Assembly (NCBI GenBank): GCA_973895155.1
Contig: OZ316893.1
Coordinates: 25,854,001-25,918,000, forward strand
Reading direction: 5' to 3'
DNA from: Marsupella aquatica
Lineage: Eukaryota > Marchantiophyta
Length of the DNA stretch: 64,000 nucleotides
A program made the translations under genes and the position numbers. The notes below the pieces were generated by a model. That model worked only from the letters and a program-made list of their open reading frames with translations. It ran no database searches and was not told where the DNA came from. Positions 46,063-55,770 of this stretch are shown here, piece after piece. Each line of letters opens with the position of its first letter. Position 1 is the stretch's first letter.

Positions 46063-46315
46063 TAACCGCAGTAAACTGGGCTTTCTAACTGCGGTTTCTG
46101 AGCAAAGGCATCGACGGTCGAGATTGAGCATTCGTAAGGATTTCGCGACTGAGACTGTCGATCTTAACCGCGACTGAAGGTTGTCACTAGAGCAGGACAG
46201 TGCGCCGTAGCTGCGGTTAAATGGACTGAGACACACTGACGGTCGAGATTGAGCTTGTGGTGTGAACTCGCGACTGTGACTGTCGATGCTGGACCGCGGT
46301 TAAAGTGTGACTGGT
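46063..46315. repeat. Tandem duplication, 125-bp period, GC-rich
   Basis: Two copies share CTGCGGTT, GACGGTCGAGATTGAGC, CGCGACTG(A/T)GACTGTCGAT and ACCGCG. The GGTCGAGATT anchor falls at 46116 and 46241. Internal dyads (AACCGC and GCGGTT) suggest hairpin potential. It lies upstream of POR. Confidence 0.8.
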
Positions 46316-49300
46316 GACGGGAGGATAAGCGAGCAAGGGGTGGGCCCGAGGGGGGCGTTGGTTCCTTACCCCGAATCCCCCAAAAAGGGTTTTCCCCACC
46401 AGAGAAAATCAACAGGCACGTGGGCAGAGATCCTGTTGCGTTGGTATTAGATTTCCCGATTTAGTCCCGATAATTATTACATGTAGATCTCTCGAAACTA
46501 AAGCCCACCTTAACATTGGACAAAATGCCAGGATGGACCAGCGCAACCCAGATGGACCACAAGAAAACCCCTTGTATACTCAGATAGCGTAGTATGGAGA
46601 GGCAGTTGTACTCAGATAGCCTAGTACTAGAGCCTTGCAAAGTAGATGAAGTACTTGTATGGGTTGACGTGTTGGTTTCTTTCTACTCAAATAGCATAGT
46701 ACTACAAGCCCCATGAAAAATAGTGAATCTGTACTATCCAATCTTGGGGTGTATAGGCCTTGACATACATGATATATATGAAGTATACATACATAGTGGA
46801 GGTATTTGCTTGATCAACCCCCAAAATGAAAGATGTTATTTGATCGACCCCCTGAGGTCTATCAACGGTCTAGATCTGAGATTGACAGGTCCATCAATGG
46901 CCCAGATTGGAGAAAAGTATCCAGGGGTTGATTAAGCAAACTTTTTCCAGAAGGGGGTCTACTAAGCATATCTCTCTACATAGTGGTCATAGTAATTTAG
47001 GGTTTTCTAGACATATTTCTCTTGACTCTCCTACGTGTTTGTTTGCAAGCTTTACCAGGCTTTTCAGTTCGTTACTTATAGTAGGGCTTTAGCTCTTTTG
47101 CTAGTCTTGGGGACAGCTGGGTCTTGTTGCTCTTTATCTTTCTTGGGGTTTTCCCTTATTTTGTTCGGTCTCCTGCCTTTGCGATCGTATATACACTATG
47201 CAGTTGGAAAGATACATACTTTTCTCGTCAACACCAACCTTGTTGATGCCGATTGGAGGGTTAATGGAATGGTCCTTCTGAAGTGACAGAACTCCTTTCT
47301 AGTTCTCTCACTTCAGAAATGTTGCTTGGATGGACCACTCCTGTGAACCATGCAACCACAATAGACCAGTTCACTTTGGACCCAATTGTGGATTTTTAAC
47401 AAAGGAATAGCAATATTTTAGTACAAAAAGGTTTTGTGTGGTCCATTATTTTGGTTTCTAATAAGTCAGGAATATTTCTACTCTACTCTTTGGAGATTTT
47501 GAGGTCCCAACACTTTAGTTCACTTGGTATAGTCAAAAAGGGCAACCTTACCTCACTATTTAAACACTATAATATGCAATGTCATTCTTTCTGTGTCATG
47601 GTTTGTTTAAGAAGTGTGGTTGTAGAGTGAAGTCTTCATAGCTACTTGATTATGGTGACAACTTTCTTAACTATGAGATGGACCTGTGATGCCACTATGT
47701 ACCTTTTCTTTTCCCAACCCATCAATCTTCCTGGGGCTTACACATTCTTTGAAATCCAAATCCAGACTAAGTCACAGATTCCCTGGAGATTCCCTGGAGT
47801 CTCCAACTCCCTAGTCATCTCACTTATGCTTGAAAACACTTTTGCTCAACATCAATTGATATCTACTACAATTCATACTCTACAATGCATGAGCATTGCG
47901 CTAATAGGGCATGTCAAAATAGGGTCTTAAGTGAGGCCAGGCCAAGAACATAAAATGTTTATGGCAAGTATAAAGACCTTAAGGACTACCTAAATACATG
48001 CCCTGTAAATTTTAGATGTCAAAAAGGTCACAACCACAAGACCTCTTACAGCAGTGAGGCCTTATGGAACTGGCTTGAAACGCCCTAACCGACTCATAAA
48101 TGGCAGCCGGCATTCATCCCCTTTCAATTAACACACAGTCAGTAGTGCAAATCAGATTCCTTTAAACCACAACTGTCTATAAAGAGCTACTCAGCTACGT
48201 GTAAACCTGTAGCTCCAATTATAAAGTGCACAAGTTCAGGAATGGGCTTGAGCTCCACAAAAGGCCGTGAGTGCTCCACCTTAGGCCGTGAGTGCTCCAC
48301 CTTTTATTGGCAAGTACTCCACCTTTTATGATGAGACACTATTCACTAGAGGACAAGGAATGAGGGAAAGAAAATGAGGAATACTGAGGGAGGGAATGGT
48401 GCTTTTATATGGGGTTTAATGAAACACGGGCATCATGGACACCTCTAATTGTCAATCAACATTCCAAAGGAACATGTTGTGTAGGTAACCCATCTCCAAG
48501 AGGGGTTACAGCCATTATCCCCAAGTGGGAACGAGCATAATGCTTGAGTAAATTTTTACACAACATTCAGTTCAATTTTACATAGGAAAAGTCTGATCCA
48601 TCATTGTCTGTCACTTGCATTTTACTTTCTAAGCTTTTAATTACATTGCCACCAAAGATGTTTGAATTTACAATATTGCCACTCTTTTTTTCGTATTTAC
48701 AAAAATATCACAGTTTCCATATATAGTTCCCCTGGTTACCTTGGTAAACTTGTTATCAGTATATAAAACAATGACATTTTTATAAATAAATCATGACACT
48801 CATGGTGATAGTGATCAACCCTACCAAGGCCACCATGGGCCTCCTGGCTATGGTGTGTCTCAAAAGAGAGATAAGGGGATTGAAGGCTCCACTGTTAGGA
48901 ATAGTTACTGGATCCACACCATGGGTGGTCAAAGGTGGCTGATCTTGATTCACTCCCGGCCCAAAGAATGAAATTTGTGGCCTTGGGGTTTGCTTGGGTG
49001 GCTTCCTTCGCTGCTGCGCTTGGTGCTGTGCTTGTGGGCTTTGGGGCTTGTGATGTCCTTTTTTCTCCGCTGGTCGTCGCCGCGGGGTATTTGGCTATCA
49101 ATAAATTTGTATTAAAAATAAAATAAAAAGTTTTGTTGATTCATTAAAAAAAATACCAACAAAAAAAAAATACCAAAAAACTAGTGACAGTATTATGAAT
49201 TAGAACATGTTTAATGGCAAATTAGAACATGTTTAGGGGCAAAGTAATCAAAAACTGTGTACTTTATTTCTCATTCAAATTGCATAGTCCCTAGTGTCAC

Positions 49301-49402
49301 TTGCATTTTATTCTATTTCTCATTCAAATTTCATAATCCCCAGGCTAGGGTTGGGTTCCGTGGCGTCACATGGTGGTAATGCCTCATAACCTTATACATA
49401 CC
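46316..49402. other. AT-rich intergenic region with repeat debris
   Basis: TACTCAGATAGC or a close variant recurs at about 46577, 46610 and 46684. A T-rich tail-like stretch lies at 47040-47180. A GC-rich island at about 48940-49090 is followed by AATAAA and A-rich sequence. No conserved gene is recognised. Confidence 0.45.
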
Positions 49403-49410
49403 TATAAAAG
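49403..49410 (+). promoter_or_regulatory. Candidate TATA box for the ARMC7-type gene
   Basis: TATAAAAG lies about 480 bp upstream of the start codon, at the edge between AT-rich spacer and a mixed-composition leader. The leader contains a short uORF (ATG at 49576) and a donor-like GTGAGT near 49664, so a 5' untranslated intron is possible. Confidence 0.35.
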
Positions 49411-49886
49411 AAAAAATTCAAGGACTCTTTACATTGTCAACTAAATCTTGAATTCCTGTTCACAAACTACTAGAAATCTTCACTCTCAAAGCTCCCAAAG
49501 CCTCAGTGCTCAGCGCCTCGCGTCCTCTTCACTCCTTGACTTACAAGCTCACCGCTCCCTCACAACTGTTCAGAGATGCACGACAGAGATGGCATGAAAC
49601 TCGCGAGGACGCTGCGATTCGGTTGATGGGCTCCATTCGCGTTGAAACTGCAGAAGTCGATAGCAGTGAGTAACCAAAGCCTACTGTCGGAATTGCTCAT
49701 CTTCTTTGTTCTCCATCGCTTTGTCACCTCTTTCTTCATACGGCAAAGGTCGTTGTGAGTAGGAAATAAGCTCGGCTGGGATGAGCTGATCTAGAACAAG
49801 GCAGACTATGCACTACAGTAGGCGATGTAAATTAGTCTAGAGCCAGCAAGAGGCAGCAGGCAAGCAGGAAAGAAGAGAGGAGGAAG

Positions 49887-52084
49887 ATGTTCAGCAACCA
49901 TGAGCGGCAGAAGGAACGGACGGGAAAATACGGCACAACTCGAGACGAGCACCTTCAGGTTGGATGGAACTATGGCTAGCCCAACTTTGGTATCCATGTT
50001 CGACTGTAGATTCAGCTCATTCTCCGTCTCTGGCACTCGGTCTTGTAGTTTTAGCTTATCTCTGGTGCTCTTGCTATCCGGTCCTTTTTGACCCATGTGC
50101 CAAATTTTGATCTGTGGGGTTTGAACCATCAATTCACTGTCTATCTCTGTGTATCTTGAATTTTTCAAGCATTCATTCTATCTATATCTTCTCTTTTATG
50201 TGAAGAAAAGAATTTTCCTAGAGGATAAAATGACGGTAGTGAAACAGAATTGAATTGGTTTAGGACTAAGCAGTAGACACTTGCAATTCTATGTGTCCTA
50301 AAACAAGAACCATTGGCGCATCGTTGTTATTGCAGGATCTTGTGACAGAATTTCAACATACTGTAAGCGAGGGTATAAACTCCTCTCAATTGCCATTCTT
50401 GTGCTTTGTCCGTATGGTACGCTGTTGATTGATCCTCTTCTTCAATCTTGTATAACAGACCCTGAACATTGGTCCTCACTTTCAGCATTGAAAATTGAGA
50501 AATCGTGATTTATTAGGCGTCAGGCTTTCCGTTTGTCAAAATCTTCGTCAGCTGCCAGTGTTGAAAGCTCTTGTTTTTCGGACTTATACTGACATTTGCC
50601 TGCCAAAATTTCTGCAGAAGCCAAAGAACAAATTGTAGCCAATTTGGGCAACTTTGCATATGACCCATTTAATTATGAGTATTTGCGCAAGGTTGGTCGC
50701 TTTTCCACTTTTCAACGCCCTTACAGGCTTGCACCGTTGGCAAACTGAGACACTTCTATTCTTGGTGTCAGGGTGTGCCTGAATACCGCTTGGTGGCTTA
50801 AATTTTTCTTGATTTTATGCCTTATTTTTCCCTGCCTGCCAACGTCAAGGATGAGAAAAGCTCTGATATGGCCCTGCGACTGTCTGCGATCAAACAGTGC
50901 TGAAGTATCGCTGCAATATTTTGTCAAGTCTGTGCTTATTTGTTTCCTTTGTGCTAAGAACGATAATTAGATGATGGTAATTTAGGGTTTAGGGTTATGC
51001 CAGATATGCCCTTCCTTGGAAAGCTTTTCTCAGACACTGAAGACTTGGTGACTACATCTCTTGCAGCTTCACGTACTGGATTTGTTCATGGACTGCTTAA
51101 CGGAGCCCAATGAGAAGCTGGTGGAGTTTGGCGTCGCTGGAGTCTGCAACTGCGCTCCTGGTGACTATCGTTTGGAAACTCTCAAATCTGTTTGCATGCT
51201 CCTCTCGCATCTATTGCAAATGTTGTTTGGAACAATCTTCAACAATCGAATTTGTGTGTTAACAGGTACTATTAAGTTGAAAGCTTCATGGTTAGACAAC
51301 CACGGCTAGAAATCAGTTGCAATTAGTGACACAGGCAATTCTTTGTTGAAGAGTAAATGTTATCTGAAGATTGCATTGCAATTGGTCTTTGGATTTTGAC
51401 AACTACAGATCCTGCGAACGCTGCTGTTCTTGTAGCCAATGGAGCCATACCTCTACTTATATCTTGTTTGTCGAGCCCGGTAGAGAATACGGTAATTTCA
51501 TCATCCCACCTTGAATTTCATCACCACTTCTACAGTCAGGGTATTTGTGTACAGGCTAGTGGAAATGTCTTTCGCGATCTTGTTTGCTAGTATCCATATC
51601 CTACCATTGTAAAGGACCCTGCCTCCGGAGAGCATTTTGCCATTCGTGACCTTCGTGATCATCCCACAGTTCCTTGTGTTCGCAAAGCAACCGGCAGAAC
51701 AGGAGTCTGTCAAAACATTAAGAAAGTGATTTGTGATACCGTGGCTGCAGGTGTTGTCTACCATGGCCGGCTTGTACTATTTGTGTACACATGCAACTAG
51801 AAAAGGTGATATGAATGCCAACATCCTAAGGGCCATGCTTCTAAATTCTAAGTTGGTTTGCAAAAGGAGATTCATAGGTTGGTCTCCAGGTTTTCGCAAT
51901 TAGTTGTCCAGGAACTGCATTTTGAGATTATATGATCGGGAGCTGCTTTGCTGACATTACTCTTTTTGCAGATATTTTGATCGCACCGGTGGTGGATAGT
52001 CTACGAGCATACGCCTCTAGTAGTGCCAATCCAAGGTTTCAAAACGTAGCGCGGGCCTTTCTTGATAAGTATGTAGACAGGTAA
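49887..52084 (+). CDS. ARMC7: ARMC7-like armadillo-repeat protein, 7 exons
   Basis: Exons 49887-49958, 50336-50372, 50618-50691, 51067-51160, 51409-51491, 51751-51805 and 51972-52084 join in frame to 175 residues. Blocks in order: [104 protein letters not shown] and [15 protein letters not shown]. These follow the armadillo protein ARMC7 residue by residue in several stretches as I recall it. Armadillo repeats form a right-handed superhelix for protein binding. The plant role is not established to my knowledge. The stop falls in ACAG-GTAAAT, which is also a good donor, so a further exon could lengthen the C-terminus. Intron 3 holds a short telomere-like motif. Confidence 0.85.
50981..50997. 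repeat. Short interstitial plant-telomere motif
   Basis: TTTAGGGTTTAGGGTTA, just over two units of the plant telomere repeat, inside the third intron of the ARMC7-type gene. It can also act as a telo-box. Confidence 0.7.
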
Positions 52085-53473
52085 ATAGGAGCATATTCAC
52101 CTACGTGAGGTCACGAGGATCAAAGCATATTAAATTGCTTTTCAGACTTGAGATAGTTAGAAGTGACTTGAGATAGTTAGAAGTGACGGACCCACTCATA
52201 GGACTTGAGCTTCCTTTTGGAAGAGTAGAGCCCCAAACCATATAGAATTCAATGCCGTTGCAGAGCTCCTGATCGGTGGTCATGGAGCAATTTTGACCTC
52301 GGTAGGGAAGGCATGGGGACGAACAGACTTGGATGTTCCTAAGAGAGACGGTTGAGGGTTAAGGGAGTTTACGTAGTCTCATTTGAACATTTGGTTATTT
52401 AGTTCCCTTATTAACTCCAATTATCCCGCCTTCCTAGCGTGGCTATGCCTTTGGTGCGATCGTATGTGTCTGTGTGAAGGAGTGTAGCTTCCTCTTGAGG
52501 AAAAGAGTACCACTGAATCCTGATGGGTGACTTCATGCAAGTTCAGTGGCTTGCACAGGATTCCCAACAACGTCGGCAAAGCTTCACCCATGTCATTTGA
52601 GATAGAAATGACAACAATCAACAAGCATGTGCCTCAAAATTTGTAAATTACACGAAGACTCGTAAGGAAGACTCGTAAGGAAGACTTTTTCGTTTTCAGT
52701 TAGCTAATACGGCAAGCCATGGGGAAAGATCTAAGTGAGTTGGATTGGAGTCTGAGGGTGTATGCAGTTTCATGTGAACTAGAATACTTACTTCCGATTA
52801 TGACGCCCACACATAATTGAAGTTTTAAGGTGTATGCAGTTTCAGGTGAACTAGAATACTCAGTTCCGATTATGACGCCCCCCCATATGCTTCAAATGCG
52901 AGCTCTTCTCACTTCACTGTGAATGGATGAATTTGATATCTTGCTCTCGTGGAAACATTCCCAAGTGAATTCTGATAGGTCACATTCAGGGTCAAGTGGC
53001 TCGTCATACAAAGCAAAGGCTACTTGAGACAGATGTCGCTACATTCAACACGCACCGAGCCACAGAATTTGCACGAAGATCCTCAAAAGAGTACTTATAA
53101 TTAGTTAGCGCCCGCAAACTCTCTTATTAGAGTTCTCTGCTGCGTGAGTTACAGCATTTCTCCGTGAGGCAGTGTAGTGCCTTCCTGTCAAAACTGAATT
53201 GTACATGTTCGGACACCATGTCTAGCACAACAAGGGGAACAACCCTGCTCAATACCTTTCCGGACCATATTTAACGAAATTGGAGACAGCTGAACAGCGT
53301 CGCATAATTGAGCTAATGAGTGTAGAATGGTCCCTAAGGCCCTATCCATTCTTATCGTAGGGACAGGCATCTCACTCTTCACTGCTTCGCAAGAACCTGT
53401 CAAATTGAATTGTCGGACACAGTATGTCTCGTGACGAGGGCACCAACCCTACTCGCCACCTTCCCAATCATAT
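52085..53473. other. Intergenic region with several diverged direct repeats
   Basis: A 72-bp tandem pair starts at 52757 and 52829 (GGTGTATGCAGTTTCA, GTGAACTAGAATACT, TTCCGATTATGACGCCC). Looser relatives of a segment with GAAGACTCGTAAGGAAGAC, CAAGTGGCT or CAGTGGCT, and GATAGGTCAC or GATGGGTGAC occur at about 52480-52680 and 52950-53100. No gene is recognised. Confidence 0.55.
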
Positions 53474-53520
53474 TTAACGGTACTGCACACAGAACGGGGT
53501 CACACATTCAGCTAAGAGTC
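53190..53520 (-). repeat. Tandem duplication spanning RPS29 last exon
   Basis: The segment around the RPS29 terminal exon (about 53411-53520) has a diverged copy about 203 bp further downstream (about 53190-53320). Shared blocks are ACCATGTCT or AGTATGTCT, ACCCT(G/A)CTC, ACCTTTCC or ACCTTCCC, and CATATTTAACG. In the downstream copy the bases matching TACCGTTAA have changed so that no intact exon remains. Confidence 0.7.
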
Positions 53521-54001
53521 TGAAAGCTTCAATAAGGTTGCTTTCAATCTGATCGCAGAGCACTGATCTCTATCAATTGCTTTAACGAAACAACCAGAAA
53601 GATCGAACGAAGAGAACACGAATTTCACATTTCTCACCTTCACAAAACCAATATCCTTGGCGTAGATCCTGAAGCACTGGCGGCAGGTGTTGATGCCATA
53701 TTTCCTGATCAACCCATGTACATTACCGCAGACCCGGCTGTACTCAAACCAGAAATCAAGCACGAGACGAAACCAGATGAGCAGGGAGGAAAACAAAGAA
53801 AAACGGCCTCGAAATCTTAGAAACACCGATCAACAAAAGACAAGCAGGACGAAAACAACGAGAAACGGCTCCGAAGACCTAGACGTACCGATCCATCACG
53901 AGACGAGATGAAAGAGGGCTCAATCAATTGCAAACTCACCATGTTCGAGAGCCGGGCCCAAACTTCTTCGGGTGAGAATTCCACACTGCGGCGTGCCCCA
54001 T
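53474..54001 (-). CDS. RPS29: Ribosomal protein S29 (uS14), 3 exons
   Basis: Minus-strand exons 54001-53940, 53737-53638 and 53482-53474 join in frame to 56 residues, the usual eukaryotic S29 length. It begins [20 protein letters not shown]. Next come the zinc-binding cysteines C21-x2-C24 and C39-x2-C42 ([20 protein letters not shown]) and KDIGFVK, with YR-stop from exon 3. S29 is a small zinc-finger protein of the 40S head. The last exon is only 9 nt (TAC CGT TAA) after a CAG acceptor. It was placed because S29 proteins end KYR or similar and the frame otherwise runs on into intron sequence. The main uncertainty is that tiny exon; another acceptor giving the same two residues is possible but was not found. 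Confidence 0.9.
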
Positions 54002-54178
54002 GATTGAAGTGTGCAGCAGCAATTTGTGCACGACGGCCGAGAGCAGAGATCCTGTACGTGACGAGAGAGCAGAGCACTGAAGGTGGTCGGGGCTGCGAAG
54101 AGGAGATGATGATGCGCACGACGGACGAGGAGAAGACAATGAGCACTGATGTGGAAGCCAAATGTGCTCAATGGCTTA

Positions 54179-54187
54179 TTAGGGTTT
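54179..54187 (-). promoter_or_regulatory. Telo-box upstream of RPS29
   Basis: TTAGGGTTT on the plus strand, AAACCCTAA on the RPS29 strand, 178 bp upstream of its ATG. Telo-boxes are typical of plant ribosomal-protein and other translation-gene promoters, so the position fits. Confidence 0.6.
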
Positions 54188-55467
54188 TGAGATTTGTTAA
54201 TAAACCCTTTTACTAGCCTATCCCCAAACTAGCTCAATGACCATTGCACCACTAAAATTTATATGCTATTTTGGTTAGTATGTGACTCATTTTTTTTCAT
54301 TCTCATTTCAACTTTGTATTTATTTAGAGTCCATGTCACTTTTGTCCATCTTCATTTAAAATTTTGACCTTATTCAATCTCATTATCAATCTCATTATCA
54401 ATTTTGTATTTATTGGGAGTTAGGGTCTAGAGTCTTCACTCTAGACCTAGGCCCTTAAAAGTAGGCTTCACTTGGCCGTAAGATTATCAGTCTCTCCCCC
54501 AAACTATTTTAATATTCATAACTATACCACCTTTTTCAAATATGAGTTACTGTAAGTCTTGTACTTAACTTGAGTTTGGTCCGCATTACTCACTTGTCAT
54601 GTGGCAAGGGGCTATTGAACACGCCAAACCTCAACCTATTCTACCCTAATCCGGCCCGACTCACTCCTGTTATGACAATTTAGGGAGTACCTGGCCTGCA
54701 AAGGGAAGAAAGGGGTGGTCCTGTCGTCAGGCCTGCCTTTGTGGGTAACTTAGTCGGGGCTGCCTTAGCACAATGCGAGGGAGCCAGCTTGGTACTCTCT
54801 AAATGGGAAAGAGTTAGCCCAGGTTAAGGTAGAACCAGCAAGGGTTCCACGTGGCAAATAACACCTTGCCATGTGGCAGGCAACCAATGCAAAATGAACT
54901 CATGTTAAGTAGAGGATTAGAGTAACCAATATTAAAAAAGGGGGTCGACTTAGGAATTAAAATAGTTTTGGGGACAGGTTGATAATTACTGTCAGTTTGC
55001 GATAGATTAGTAAAAAACAGTTTGTGAATAAACTCTTCTTTGCAAAAATAGAGATAGAGTACATATATTTGATGGACCACAAAATGAGAAGTGTTATTTG
55101 ATGGACCCCATGAGTGATCTAGACTGTTGATTGGAATGGTCAGCTGTCATTGCTCTAGGGAATTAAAACTTGAAACAATCTGAAAGTTGAAATCCAGTCA
55201 GGTTTCACCCTCAGATGATCATCCATGAGGGTCCTCTACTCTCTATGCAATACCCTTTCCAGCCTTCAGCATTGGGTTGGTTTGCTTACTTTGCTCCCAC
55301 CCCGACCTACTCTCCGCTTGGTTGCCCCACTCCCCCAAAAGAGGACTGGCAAAGTGTGTAAATCAAACAAAATTGCAATAAAGTAAATCTCAGCAGTAGG
55401 GTGCCATAAATACATGAGTTGCAATATAGACTAAACCAATGCACCTCATTTATGGGCACAAATGTAT
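54188..55467. other. AT-rich intergenic, no gene recognised
   Basis: Short frames only. A segment near 55070-55140 (TATTTGATGGACC, AAAATGAGAAGTGTTATTTG) resembles one near 46795-46880, suggesting another dispersed repeat. Confidence 0.45.
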
Positions 55468-55770
55468 GCATAGCTAAGGGTGGTTTTACAAGAAGTAAGG
55501 GGCACTTGGGACATCTTTCACAAAGCAAAATCGAGCTCCACTTCTTGTCCTAACGATGGACCCAATACAAAAAATAATTTGAAATGGAGTTCAATAAATG
55601 GAAATTCCTTGAAGGAGTCAAAGTAAGAAAAGGATCTTTTGAGGTGGTCTAACATTGAGTACAAAATAAGCACTCCATATGGACATTTACTAGGGCCCAG
55701 TCCTTGCCATGTGAGATTGGTGGACACCTTAAGTGAATGGGCCCCCAAGTCTTGTAAAGTATTTAAACTA
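55468..55770. repeat. Dispersed repeat, family A copy 2
   Basis: Partner of 37062-37370, same orientation. It shares TTTACAAGAA, GGGGCACTTG, GTTCAATAAA, CCTTGCCATGT, GATTGGTGGACACC and GTGAATGGGCCCC with spacing preserved within a few bases. Confidence 0.65.
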
